Shown here: positions 8,207 to 16,098 of the stretch, one piece after another
How positions within the stretch are numbered: the first letter of the stretch is position 1
Layout: each line of letters starts with the position of its first letter
From: RPQJ01 sp963732375
GTDB lineage: Bacteria; Pseudomonadota; Gammaproteobacteria; Steroidobacterales; Steroidobacteraceae
Length of the DNA: 64,000 nucleotides
Direction of reading: 5' to 3'
Assembly (NCBI GenBank): GCA_963732375.1
Contig: CAVSZE010000001.1
Location: 124,001-188,000 of the forward strand
The notes under the pieces: generated by a model
Told to the model about the DNA's origin: nothing
Seen by the model: only the letters and a program-made list of their open reading frames with translations
Databases searched by the model: none
Program-made: the position numbers and the translations under genes

Positions 8207-8878
8207 GTGACAACTGCACTGATTACCGGCGCCGCAGGCGGCATCGGCTACGAACTGGTCCGGCAACTGGCCGAGCGCGGCACGACGGTCATCGCCGCCT
8301 GTCGCAAGCCGAGCACCGAGCTTGAAAAACTGGGCGTGCGCGTCGAGGCGGGTATCGACGTCGCCACCGACGCTGGATGCGCGGCACTTGCGGCGCGTGT
8401 TGCGGGCGGACCGCTCGACCTGGTCATCCACAATGCCGGCGTGTTGACGCCGGAGTCGCTGGACGCGCTGGACGACGATGCATGTGCGCGCATCCGGTTG
8501 CAGTTCGAAGTCAATGCGCTGGCGCCATTGCATCTCTCGGCGCTGCTGGCTCCGCAACTCACCAGGGGTGCCAAGCTGGTGCTGATCACCAGCCGCATGG
8601 GCTCGATGGCCGACAACACATCCGGTGGCTACTATGGCTATCGCATGTCGAAGGCGGCGCTGAACGCAGCGGGCCGCTCGCTCGCACACGATCTTGCGCC
8701 GCGCGGTGTGGCAGTCGTCATGCTGCACCCGGGATTCGTGCAGACACCGATGACCGGTGGCCGCGGCGATGTAGACCCGGCGACCGCTGCGCGCAACCTG
8801 ATCGCGCGCATCGACGAACTCACGCAGGCCAGCAGCGGCAGCTTCGTGCACGCCAACGGTTCGTCGCTACCCTGGTAA
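8207..8878 (+). CDS. Short-chain dehydrogenase/reductase (CsgA-like)
   Basis: 223-residue classical SDR. The nucleotide-binding motif is TGAAGGIG, the second strand carries NAG (IHNAGVL), and the catalytic Ser (ITSRMGS), Tyr and Lys (YYGYRMSKAALN) are all present. The PG motif (HPGFVQT) follows. The overall pattern resembles the CsgA/carbonyl-reductase subgroup. The GTG at 8207 was chosen for its GAGGTGAC ribosome-binding site; in-frame starts at 8174 and 8189 are possible. The substrate is unknown. Confidence 0.85.
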   Translation: MTTALITGAAGGIGYELVRQLAERGTTVIAACRKPSTELEKLGVRVEAGIDVATDAGCAALAARVAGGPLDLVIHNAGVLTPESLDALDDDACARIRLQFEVNALAPLHLSALLAPQLTRGAKLVLITSRMGSMADNTSGGYYGYRMSKAALNAAGRSLAHDLAPRGVAVVMLHPGFVQTPMTGGRGDVDPATAARNLIARIDELTQASSGSFVHANGSSLPW

Positions 8879-8920
8879 CAGGCGGCGCGTCGCACTGCAA
8901 AACCTGCTAGTCTCCAGCGA

Positions 8921-8944
8921 GCCTGGACGCTTCAGGGTCCAGGC
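8921..8944 (+). terminator. Hairpin between SDR gene and secreted protein gene
   Basis: GCCTGGAC pairs perfectly with GTCCAGGC across an 8-nt loop. It is followed by GTATTTC rather than a real U-tract, so it could be a weak terminator of the SDR transcript or a 5' UTR hairpin of the next gene. Confidence 0.4.
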
Positions 8945-8973
8945 GTATTTCATAACCAGATCAGGGGGATATC

Positions 8974-9426
8974 ATGCGTCTCAAAATCGCACTGGTGGCG
9001 ATTGCCATCGCTTTTGGATCGAGCGCGGCAAGGGCCGACCTGGAAATCTACAAGGACTACACCGTCAGTGATGCGGTCTGGTCGGTCTCGACCATCAAGG
9101 TCAAGCCGCACATGGTCGATGCTTACCTGGAAGGCCTCAAGAAGACGTGGGTCTCGTCAAATGCGACATTCAAGTCGCTGGGTCAGGTCGAGGATTACAA
9201 GATCTACGTAAGCGACCTGCCGGAAAGTGGCGACTTCAACGTACTGCTGGTGGTCAAGTTCAAGAATGACGAGATGCTGGCGCCGAACAAGGCGCGTTAC
9301 GACGCCTATATGTCCAAGTTCGGTGAGGCCCAGGCCAAGGCCGGGGCCGACAAGGCAAAACAGGACTATCCCGCGATGCGTGAGATCACGGGCGAGTACC
9401 GGTTGCGTGAAGTGACGATCAAGTAG
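8974..9426 (+). CDS. Exported hypothetical protein
   Basis: 150-residue protein with a clear signal peptide (cleavage near ARA-DL). The mature part reads like a dimeric alpha/beta-barrel fold: strand (VWSVSTIKVK), helix (VDAYLEGLKKTW), strand (YKIYVS), strand (FNVLLVVKF), helix. I infer a NIPSNAP- or antibiotic-biosynthesis-monooxygenase-like shape, but without family motifs. The ribosome-binding site GGGGG precedes the ATG. A strong terminator follows at 9471. Confidence 0.7.
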   Translation: MRLKIALVAIAIAFGSSAARADLEIYKDYTVSDAVWSVSTIKVKPHMVDAYLEGLKKTWVSSNATFKSLGQVEDYKIYVSDLPESGDFNVLLVVKFKNDEMLAPNKARYDAYMSKFGEAQAKAGADKAKQDYPAMREITGEYRLREVTIK

Positions 9427-9470
9427 CTGTTGCAGGCAAATTCGCCGCCATCAGGCGCGCCGATTGTCGA

Positions 9471-9504
9471 CAAAGACCCCGGCCTGCGCCGGGGTCTTTG
9501 TTTT
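9471..9504 (+). terminator. Rho-independent terminator
   Basis: A perfect 13-bp GC-rich stem (CAAAGACCCCGGC with its complement) and a 4-nt loop are followed by TTTT. It terminates the exported-protein gene ending at 9426. Being symmetric with A residues on the other side, it could also serve the convergent DUF3597 gene. Confidence 0.9.
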
Positions 9505-9513
9505 GCGAGGACG

Positions 9514-9966
9514 TCAGTACAGCAATTCCTTCGGGATGTTGCCGCCGTTCGCGGCGATCTTCTGCAGCACGGTACTGTGCAGCCAGATGTTCATCTTGGC
9601 CGAGTCACCCATCAGGCCCGCCGGGCATCCGAGCTCAGTGGTGAGTTCCTTGCGCGCGCCAAAGCCGCTGTCCAGTTCAAGAAGTTTCAGCAGGTCGACG
9701 ATGGAGGTCCGCCGGTTCGGTTTCTGAGGATTGGCAGCGACCAGTCTTTCCAGGTTTGCCACCACGTCCACGACCGGAATCGCGACCGGCGGCGGCGGGG
9801 CGAGCGGGGCGACGGGTGCCGCTGGCGCGACCGGAGGCGCAACCGGCTTCGGGGGTGGGACGGTCTCGGCCTTCGCGCCGCAATGCGGCCAGGCGGCACG
9901 CGTAGTGGCATGATGTGACTCTCTCCGAGGGCGTCCGCATGGCAACGGTCGGAAAGAAGCGATCAT
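9514..9966 (-). CDS. DUF3597-domain protein
   Basis: 150-residue product. The C-terminal 85 residues match DUF3597: VDVVANLERLVAANPQK, then RTSIVDLLKLLELDS, ARKELTTELG, and the ending MNIWLHSTVLQKIAANGG. Before it is a Pro/Ala/Val-rich linker. The N-terminus is doubtful: the usual short conserved start of DUF3597 proteins is not seen. The only ATG (9966) would overlap the divergent gene at 9939, and the N-terminal residues look unlike a real protein start. A frameshift or non-standard start near 9910 is possible. Confidence 0.7.
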   Translation of the reverse strand: MIASFRPLPCGRPRRESHHATTRAAWPHCGAKAETVPPPKPVAPPVAPAAPVAPLAPPPPVAIPVVDVVANLERLVAANPQKPNRRTSIVDLLKLLELDSGFGARKELTTELGCPAGLMGDSAKMNIWLHSTVLQKIAANGGNIPKELLY

Positions 9967-10550
9967 CCCGTACCCGGGTGCGCCGAGAGGCAAAAGCAAC
10001 GCCTGCCATGCGTCCGCTGCGGCCGCTTGATCGTGCTGCGATCCTTGCGCGACTCGAGACGGCGCTCGTGGACCGCGATGGCGTCGCCGGCGCGCACTGC
10101 ATCCACGAGTTGTGGATGAGGAACGAGCCGTCGCTCAATATCGAACGGATGCTTGGCCTGCTGTGGCGAGCGGCGCCAGAGTCCGTGCCGGACTGGCTGC
10201 CGATGCGCTACGTGGAATGGATGGCTGCGGCGTACGAGGTGGCGACGCGCTTCGAGCGTGTCGGCCGGGGCCGGTCGAACATCTATCTCGTGCTTCTCGA
10301 CTATGCGGACAGCCCGCGCGGGCCCCACGGCCTGTACGTTGGCGCGACAAGGTATTCGCCGGCCGCGAGATTCGACCAGCACAAGGCGGGAATACGGGCG
10401 GCGGGCAGTGTGCTGAAGCGCGGGCTCGAGGTGTTGACGGGTCCGGTCATGCACCTGCAGGGACTCAAGCGTGCGCAGGCCGAGGAGATCGAGGAAGGAC
10501 TGGCCGAGGCGCTCAGGGCGGAGGGCTTGCTGGTCCGCGGCGGGCATTGA
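9939..10550 (+). CDS. GIY-YIG-like domain protein, putative
   Basis: 203-residue protein. Residues from about 105 contain IYLVLLDY, then HGLYVGATRYSPAARFDQH, reminiscent of the GIY-YIG nuclease fold (two strands with GLYVG in place of YIG, followed by an Arg-containing helix RFDQHKAG). The N-terminal half is helical and unassigned. This is pattern-based inference; if correct the catalytic Arg would be in ARFDQH. The ATG at 9939 has a GAGGGCG ribosome-binding site. The gene is divergent from the DUF3597 gene. Confidence 0.6.
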   Translation: MATVGKKRSSRTRVRREAKATPAMRPLRPLDRAAILARLETALVDRDGVAGAHCIHELWMRNEPSLNIERMLGLLWRAAPESVPDWLPMRYVEWMAAAYEVATRFERVGRGRSNIYLVLLDYADSPRGPHGLYVGATRYSPAARFDQHKAGIRAAGSVLKRGLEVLTGPVMHLQGLKRAQAEEIEEGLAEALRAEGLLVRGGH

Positions 10551-10604
10551 GCGGTCCTCGCCGAGGCAGCGCCGTCATTGCGACCGTGTCTACTACCGGG
10601 TGCG

Positions 10605-11867
10605 TCAGCTGCCGTGCGTGGCCGTCTCGTGCTGCCGTCGACCGGCCACGAACCACAGCAGCAACGCAAAGACAAAGCCGAGCGAACTGGCGACGCCGAA
10701 AAACTCCATCATCGGCTGGTAACCCGCTGGATTGGCGGCACTGGCGCCGGCGCGGTCATTGAGCCAGCCGGCCACCAGGTTGGCGCCGGCGATTCCCGCG
10801 TTCTGTACTACCCACATGAGACCGAGCGCCGTCCCGAACTTTTCAGCCGATACCAGCTTGCTCGCGAGCGGCCACATCACCGCGGGCACCAGCGAGAAGC
10901 TGATGCCGATCAGCACCGTTGCGGTCCACAGGCTCCAGTCGGTCGCAACCATGATCACGATCGAAACCGGCAGCAGCAGCGCTCCGAACGCCAGCATGGG
11001 AGCGTAACGACCGGTGCGGTCGCAGAGCCAGCCAAACGCCGGCGTGGCAAACATCGCCGCCAGGAAGACGTAGCTGTTCATTGCCCCCGCGGTGGCCAGG
11101 TCGAGGCCGTGCGCGTGCTGGAAATACTTGATCGAGAACGTGCTGCGGAAGGCAAGAATCACCGCGTACCAGAGCACGCAGAGCGCCAGCAGGAACCAGT
11201 AGGCGGTGCCGAACTTCAACAGGTCGCCGGGCACGAAGCGCTGCTGCGCGCGCGCCGCCCCTGCCGGCGACGTGCCGCGTACGCGAGCGTCGATCCAGCG
11301 ATAGGCGAGGGCGGCCAGGAACGACGATGCTGCGATAAGCATGGCGATGACGAGCGGTGGTTGCCATCCGCGGGCGTAGGCGTCGGCGAACCATGCCGGC
11401 GACATGTCGGCGGAGAACGAGCCCGCGCGCCCGATGGCGAGTGCGAGGCCCAACGCGAAGGCGACGCTGCCGCCAGCGAAATAGCCCACGATCGCCACGG
11501 TCGTGCTGATGTTGAATGTCTCGGCGCCGATGCCGAACAGAAGCCGGCCGGCGGCCATCGTGTTGAAACCCGGCCCATACGCGGTCAGTGCGGCGCCTGC
11601 CAGGCAGACGGCTGCGGTCCACACTGTCATGCGGCCTGCACCGTAGCGATCGACGAGCACGCCGCCGACCAGGATCAGCACGATGTTCGGCAGGCTGTAG
11701 ATCGCGTTGAGAAGACCAATCTGTGTGTCGCTGAACCCGCGCTCACGCTGCAGCAGGTCGGCTACCGGACCGATGGAGTCGTACACGTAGAAGTTGCCGA
11801 ACATGGCAACTGCGACGAGCAGGAACACCAGCCAGGCTACGCCGCGCCCCGTCTCGAGCTGGGTCAT
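10605..11867 (-). CDS. Major facilitator superfamily transporter
   Basis: 420-residue inner-membrane protein with twelve predicted hydrophobic segments. The MFS loop 2-3 signature is VGGVLVDRYGAGRMTVW and the repeat in the second half is GWLCDRTGRYAPM. The N-terminal half is typical of organic-anion/nitrate-sugar type MFS. The start ATG 11867 (GAGAAG ribosome-binding site) was preferred to a 97-residue upstream extension that is not membrane-like. The substrate is unknown. It stands alone on the minus strand, convergent with the GIY-YIG-like gene. Confidence 0.88.
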   Translation of the reverse strand: MTQLETGRGVAWLVFLLVAVAMFGNFYVYDSIGPVADLLQRERGFSDTQIGLLNAIYSLPNIVLILVGGVLVDRYGAGRMTVWTAAVCLAGAALTAYGPGFNTMAAGRLLFGIGAETFNISTTVAIVGYFAGGSVAFALGLALAIGRAGSFSADMSPAWFADAYARGWQPPLVIAMLIAASSFLAALAYRWIDARVRGTSPAGAARAQQRFVPGDLLKFGTAYWFLLALCVLWYAVILAFRSTFSIKYFQHAHGLDLATAGAMNSYVFLAAMFATPAFGWLCDRTGRYAPMLAFGALLLPVSIVIMVATDWSLWTATVLIGISFSLVPAVMWPLASKLVSAEKFGTALGLMWVVQNAGIAGANLVAGWLNDRAGASAANPAGYQPMMEFFGVASSLGFVFALLLWFVAGRRQHETATHGS

Positions 11868-12176
11868 GGATTGACTTCTCCCGCGGGCACCGCGCAGCAG
11901 TCGTTGGAATTCAATGGCAGTCACGATGCGGGCGGGGCAAGCTAGCACGGAGCAATGTTGCAATGCCAGAGGGTGGCGGCGGGCGCCTGGTCCGTCGACT
12001 TCCACTCCCGCGCGAGGACCCGGTGCTGTCGCCAGCCAGTCCGTCGCCGCGACCCCGCACCGTCGCCCGACATTCCGCCCCGGGCGTATAGTCTGGTTCG
12101 GCGCCATCGCAGGAGCCGGGCAGGCCCGGCCCCGGCGTCGGCGACTGACCGGCGTCAAGGCCAGGGGGGAACCACA
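11868..12176. other. Divergent intergenic region, 309 bases
   Basis: This separates the leftward MFS gene from a rightward exported protein. It contains in-frame extensions of both neighbours but no independent gene that I would support; promoters for both directions presumably lie here. No clear operator or hairpin was seen. Confidence 0.5.
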
Positions 12177-12629
12177 ATGACTTCTCGTCGAATGTCACGT
12201 GTCCTGTTGACGATATTGTCGCTTGCTGTGCTTGGCTCGAGTTTCGCGGCACATGCCGTCGAATTGAACGGCCTGAAGGGACTGGAGGGCATCTTCGGGC
12301 GTTATGCGCCAGGCGGCGACTGCAAGCGGTTGCCGCAGGTCGTGGCCGATGTCACCGGGCTGACGTTCGAGGTCGGCGGCAGGCAGGAGAAGGTGACGAA
12401 CCCGGAGCAGGCGCTGGATTTTGCCGGGCCGGACTACGAGGGCCCCGACGTATGGCTGTTCCCATTCCGGCTCAAGGACGGATACGCAATCCTCATGACC
12501 TTCAACGAGAATTCGCAGCTCGGCACGATGACGATCGTCCCTCAGGACGAAGGTTATCCAGGTGGCCCGAAGCTCAGCCCGCGAAACCAGGCGCTGGTAA
12601 GCGGTTCGCCGTACAAGCGGTGCAAGTGA
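12177..12629 (+). CDS. Exported hypothetical protein
   Basis: 150-residue protein with a signal peptide (VLLTILSLAVLGSSFAAHA) and a mature domain of about 122 residues containing one Cys near its start (GGDCKRLP) and one at the C-terminus (YKRCK), which could pair in the periplasm. The ribosome-binding site GGGGGGA precedes the ATG. No family is recognised. It is followed 16 nt later by an SDR gene on the same strand, probably co-transcribed. Confidence 0.65.
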   Translation: MTSRRMSRVLLTILSLAVLGSSFAAHAVELNGLKGLEGIFGRYAPGGDCKRLPQVVADVTGLTFEVGGRQEKVTNPEQALDFAGPDYEGPDVWLFPFRLKDGYAILMTFNENSQLGTMTIVPQDEGYPGGPKLSPRNQALVSGSPYKRCK

Positions 12630-12645
12630 CGAGGTACCAGGCCCG

Positions 12646-13482
12646 ATGCAGAAAACCATCCTGATCACCGGCTGTTCCAGCGGCATTGGTGCCGCGCTCG
12701 CGCGCGAGTTCGCAAAGCGAGGGCACCGGGTCTACGCGACGGCCCGACGCCTCGAGGCGCTGGCCGCGCTGCAGGCGGACGGCATCGAGCTTCTCGCGCT
12801 TGACGTAAACGATGATTCGTCCATAGCCGCCGCATTCGACACGGTGAGGACGCAGGTCGGGCATCTCGACCTGCTGGTCAACAACGCCGGATTCTCGCAG
12901 GTCGGCGCGGTGGTGGACCTGTCCCGCGATGACCTGCGGCGCCAGTACGAGACGAACGTCATTGCGCCGGTCGCGGTGACCAGCCTGGCGATGCCGTTGC
13001 TGCGCGCGGCAGTCACGGTCAATGGCAGCGCGTCGGTGGCTATCGTCGGCAGCATCGTCGGGCTCCTCACGACTCCGTTTGCCGCGGCGTACTGCTCGAG
13101 CAAGGCGGCCGTGCACTCGCTGACCGACGCACTGCGCATGGAACTCGAGCCCTTCGGCATCCGCGTGATCTCGATCCAGCCGGGCGGCGTGCGTTCCAGT
13201 TTCGGCGACCACGCGGAGGAAGCGATCCGCCTTCCGCCAGGGTCGATCTACGGTGCGGTGGAGCGCGGCATTCGTGCGCGCGCCCAGGCTGGACAACGCG
13301 ACGCAATGCCGGTCGAGAAGTTCGTCGTGCCAGTCGTTGATTCACTGTTACGGGATCCGCCTCCGCGTGTCATCCGGGGTGGCACCAACAGTGTCCGACT
13401 TCCATTGCTGAAGAAGTTGCTGCCCGCGGCGATGTTCGACGCCAAGCTATCTAAGATCTTCGGGCTCGACGCGCTGCGCTGA
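12646..13482 (+). CDS. Short-chain dehydrogenase/reductase
   Basis: 278-residue classical SDR with all key motifs: TGCSSGIG (cofactor loop), ARR after the second strand (suggesting NADP preference), LVNNAG, the catalytic Ser in VGSIVG, YCSSK carrying catalytic Tyr and Lys, and IQPGGV. The long C-terminal tail resembles retinol-dehydrogenase-like oxidoreductases. The substrate cannot be deduced. The start codon ATG has a GAGG ribosome-binding site just after the upstream exported protein. Confidence 0.88.
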   Translation: MQKTILITGCSSGIGAALAREFAKRGHRVYATARRLEALAALQADGIELLALDVNDDSSIAAAFDTVRTQVGHLDLLVNNAGFSQVGAVVDLSRDDLRRQYETNVIAPVAVTSLAMPLLRAAVTVNGSASVAIVGSIVGLLTTPFAAAYCSSKAAVHSLTDALRMELEPFGIRVISIQPGGVRSSFGDHAEEAIRLPPGSIYGAVERGIRARAQAGQRDAMPVEKFVVPVVDSLLRDPPPRVIRGGTNSVRLPLLKKLLPAAMFDAKLSKIFGLDALR

Positions 13483-13519
13483 TCGGCGCAGCTGCCGACC
13501 ACGCGACTCTTCGGCCGGC

Positions 13520-13861
13520 ATGGCGCACTCGGTAATTTCCCGCATTGCGGACGATCGCGGCCTGCGGCAGCCTTCCCGTTCCGCGCGGGTGGTACGCCAG
13601 TGGCGGCGTCGCACGAAACTTCAGCGGGACCGGGAGAATCTGCTGTTGGATGTCGAGCAGGAAACCGACCTTCGTCGAACCTATACGATGGTCGCGAGGC
13701 TGGCACACCAGGGCGTGAGCCAGGATCACCTCGAGCGCGTGCTTCGCGAAATCTACCGGCAAGGTAATGACACGATGCGTTCAGCCCTGCTGCAGTCGAA
13801 CGAGGCCCTGAGTGCACTCGGCTACGGCACAGTCAGCTATCCCGATTCGCCCGCTGACTGA
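13520..13861 (+). CDS. Hypothetical small basic helical protein
   Basis: 113-residue protein, Arg-rich in the first 50 residues and helical throughout, ending with an uncharged tail. There is no signal peptide, no membrane segment and no recognisable motif. The ribosome-binding site is weak. The frame is open and has codon use similar to its neighbours, so it is probably real. It ends 17 nt before the convergent TPR gene. Confidence 0.5.
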   Translation: MAHSVISRIADDRGLRQPSRSARVVRQWRRRTKLQRDRENLLLDVEQETDLRRTYTMVARLAHQGVSQDHLERVLREIYRQGNDTMRSALLQSNEALSALGYGTVSYPDSPAD

Positions 13862-13878
13862 AACACGGTTTCCGACTG

Positions 13879-15858
13879 CTATTCACAGGTCACTCCGAGT
13901 TCCACCGGCTTGCACTTGTCCGGCCAGCCGAATTCTCGCCAGAATTTGACCAGCCCGATTTCGCGCATGATTTCGGCGAACCTGGGATCTCGGCGCGTCG
14001 CATCTGACTCCGGCATCCACCAGTCTGCACGCAGGACGCTGCCGACCCCGTCGCCCCCGCGGGAGCGGGCAGGGCCACCGGTGCCATCTGGTTTGAGCAG
14101 TGACGCCGGGTCCAGCGTGCCCCGGATCGTCGCCAGGCTGCCGTCCACGTCTCCGCTCATGGCCTGCACGGCGAAGCGTCCGATACCGGGCGGACCGTAG
14201 GCAGCCAGTGTCGCAAGCATGCGCGCGGTCTCGGCGTCGACGCGGTGATTCTTGACGGCCTTGACCGACATCCGGATCTGCTCGGCGCGTTCCGGTAACG
14301 CCTTGAGCCACAAGCTCTCGGCGCGATCGATATCGCCGCGCTCGCTGGCCCCGCCTCCCTGCAATGCGAGCGGCTCGGGACCTTCCCAGCCGTTCTCGCG
14401 AGCCTTGGCCGCGTATGCCTCGATGACGTCGGGTCGGTTCATGATCAGCGCTGAATATCCCACGTGCCATGCGATCAATGGCGACAATGGATCGAGTTCG
14501 CCCGCCCGCTGCCGCTCGGCCCAACCAGCCTGCAGATAGCCGGCATCGAGCAGGAAGCCGCCATACCAGTTGCGCATTTCGGGGTCAGATGGCGCACGCG
14601 CAACGGCCTCGCCGAAGTTGCGGTAGGCGTCCGCGTACAGGTTGTGCGCCTGCGCATACAGTGCCCGTACTGCATAAGGCTCGCCGAGCCCGGGATCGAG
14701 TTCCAGTGCACGATTCGCCGCGACCATGGCCTGCGACCATGCAGTCTCGCGCTCCCCATTCTCCCGGCCACCGGGACTGTTCATGCGTTGTGCCTCGAAC
14801 TCGGCAAATCCCGCCTGCCACGAGGGCCGCAGCAGCAGGATGAGCGCGCGCAGGGAGTGCGCACGGGCGAAATTCGGGTCCTGGGCGATCGCTGAATTGA
14901 CCAGGACCAGTGCTTCGTCCAGGTCGGTGGCAGCCTTGCGGTTTCGCAGCTTGTAGCGAGCCTGCAGGAACCGCTGCCATGACTCGATGTCCGCCGTCGG
15001 CGGCTGGCCGATCGATGCCAGGTCCTCGGCGCCAAGGGCGATCTTCAGTGCCCTGGCGATGTGTCCTGCGATATCCGCCTGAATGGCGAATACGTCGTCG
15101 ACCTTCCGCTCGTAGGTTTCCGACCAAAGGTGCGTGTCCGACTCGACGTCGATCAGCTGCGCTGTAACCCGTACACGGTCGCCGGCCCGTCGCACGCTGC
15201 CCTCCACGACGTGACTGACGCCGAGCTTGCGGGCGATCGTCGGCAGATCGGCCGTCTGTCCCTGGAATGAGAACGACGAAGTCCGTGACGTGACCCTCAG
15301 GCCATCGACGTTGGCCAGCAGGTTCAGGATCTCCTCGGTGATGCCGTCGGAGAAGAAGACCTGTTCGGCATCGGAACTCATGTTGGTAAAGGGAAGAACG
15401 GCGATCGCGGTAGCGGAGCGGGCGGCCGCCTGACTCGTGATCGGAGCCGGTCCCCTGGTCGTGCTCTGATCTTCATCGGTCGCGACGGCCGCGATCGGCC
15501 GACGGGCGTCTGCTGACGGCAGGAATCGATCCAGCACCACCGTCACGATTGCCAGGACGGCAACGATGAGTGTTACAACGTTGATGCGATGGGCATTGCT
15601 TGTCCGATTCGACTCGGTGCGCGGAACCGCGCTGTCTCGCTTCAGGCCATCGGGCGTCAATTCGTACGCCCAGGAGATAGCGAGGGCGATCGGCAGGCCC
15701 AGGCCGAGCGCAAGCAGCGCCAGTTTGCCCACCCAGACGGGAAGATCGAGCAGCGAGCCGATCGTGTCGATGAACTGCAGGATCAGCCAGCTGGCCGCCA
15801 CGTAGAGTGCAGCCACCCTGACGACGTTGCGCCGCTGCAATTCTCCCCAGAACGACAT
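13879..15858 (-). CDS. TolB-like/TPR membrane-anchored protein
   Basis: 659-residue protein. The N-terminal ~115 residues contain three hydrophobic spans. Residues about 145-270 form a TolB-N-like (adenylate-cyclase-associated) domain with IAVLPFTNMSSD, FFSDGITEEILNLL, LGVSHVVEGSVRR and DTHLWSETYER. The C-terminal half is TPR-like helical repeats. This architecture is common downstream of winged-helix or cyclase domains; here neither is present and the membrane segments take that place. The ATG 15858 starts MSFWGELQRRNV, a recognisable beginning for such proteins. The role is unknown, probably a scaffold or sensor. Confidence 0.82.
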   Translation of the reverse strand: MSFWGELQRRNVVRVAALYVAASWLILQFIDTIGSLLDLPVWVGKLALLALGLGLPIALAISWAYELTPDGLKRDSAVPRTESNRTSNAHRINVVTLIVAVLAIVTVVLDRFLPSADARRPIAAVATDEDQSTTRGPAPITSQAAARSATAIAVLPFTNMSSDAEQVFFSDGITEEILNLLANVDGLRVTSRTSSFSFQGQTADLPTIARKLGVSHVVEGSVRRAGDRVRVTAQLIDVESDTHLWSETYERKVDDVFAIQADIAGHIARALKIALGAEDLASIGQPPTADIESWQRFLQARYKLRNRKAATDLDEALVLVNSAIAQDPNFARAHSLRALILLLRPSWQAGFAEFEAQRMNSPGGRENGERETAWSQAMVAANRALELDPGLGEPYAVRALYAQAHNLYADAYRNFGEAVARAPSDPEMRNWYGGFLLDAGYLQAGWAERQRAGELDPLSPLIAWHVGYSALIMNRPDVIEAYAAKARENGWEGPEPLALQGGGASERGDIDRAESLWLKALPERAEQIRMSVKAVKNHRVDAETARMLATLAAYGPPGIGRFAVQAMSGDVDGSLATIRGTLDPASLLKPDGTGGPARSRGGDGVGSVLRADWWMPESDATRRDPRFAEIMREIGLVKFWREFGWPDKCKPVELGVTCE

Positions 15859-16098
15859 TTGTCGAGGATGTCTCGGCAGGCAGGAGCCCGACGGCGCCAT
15901 CCTGAGGTTGTTCCAGGGCGGATGCAACTGATCGCTGGCCGCCGATGGCTGCCGTGAAGTCCGGCGTGGCGGAACCAGCCCCGCCCGCAGACCTTGCGCC
16001 CCGTCACACTATTGGCGCCCGCCGGTTTCCCTTATGTCACCTGCGCACTTAGGCTTCGCTGCGTACCAGGGCCATCCGTGGCGAGGTTGTTGCGGGCA

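Noticed and set aside
10578..11945. 455-codon plus-strand frame opposite the MFS gene
   Set aside because: Highly charged, repeat-like composition with no motif; the opposite strand encodes a clear twelve-span MFS protein.
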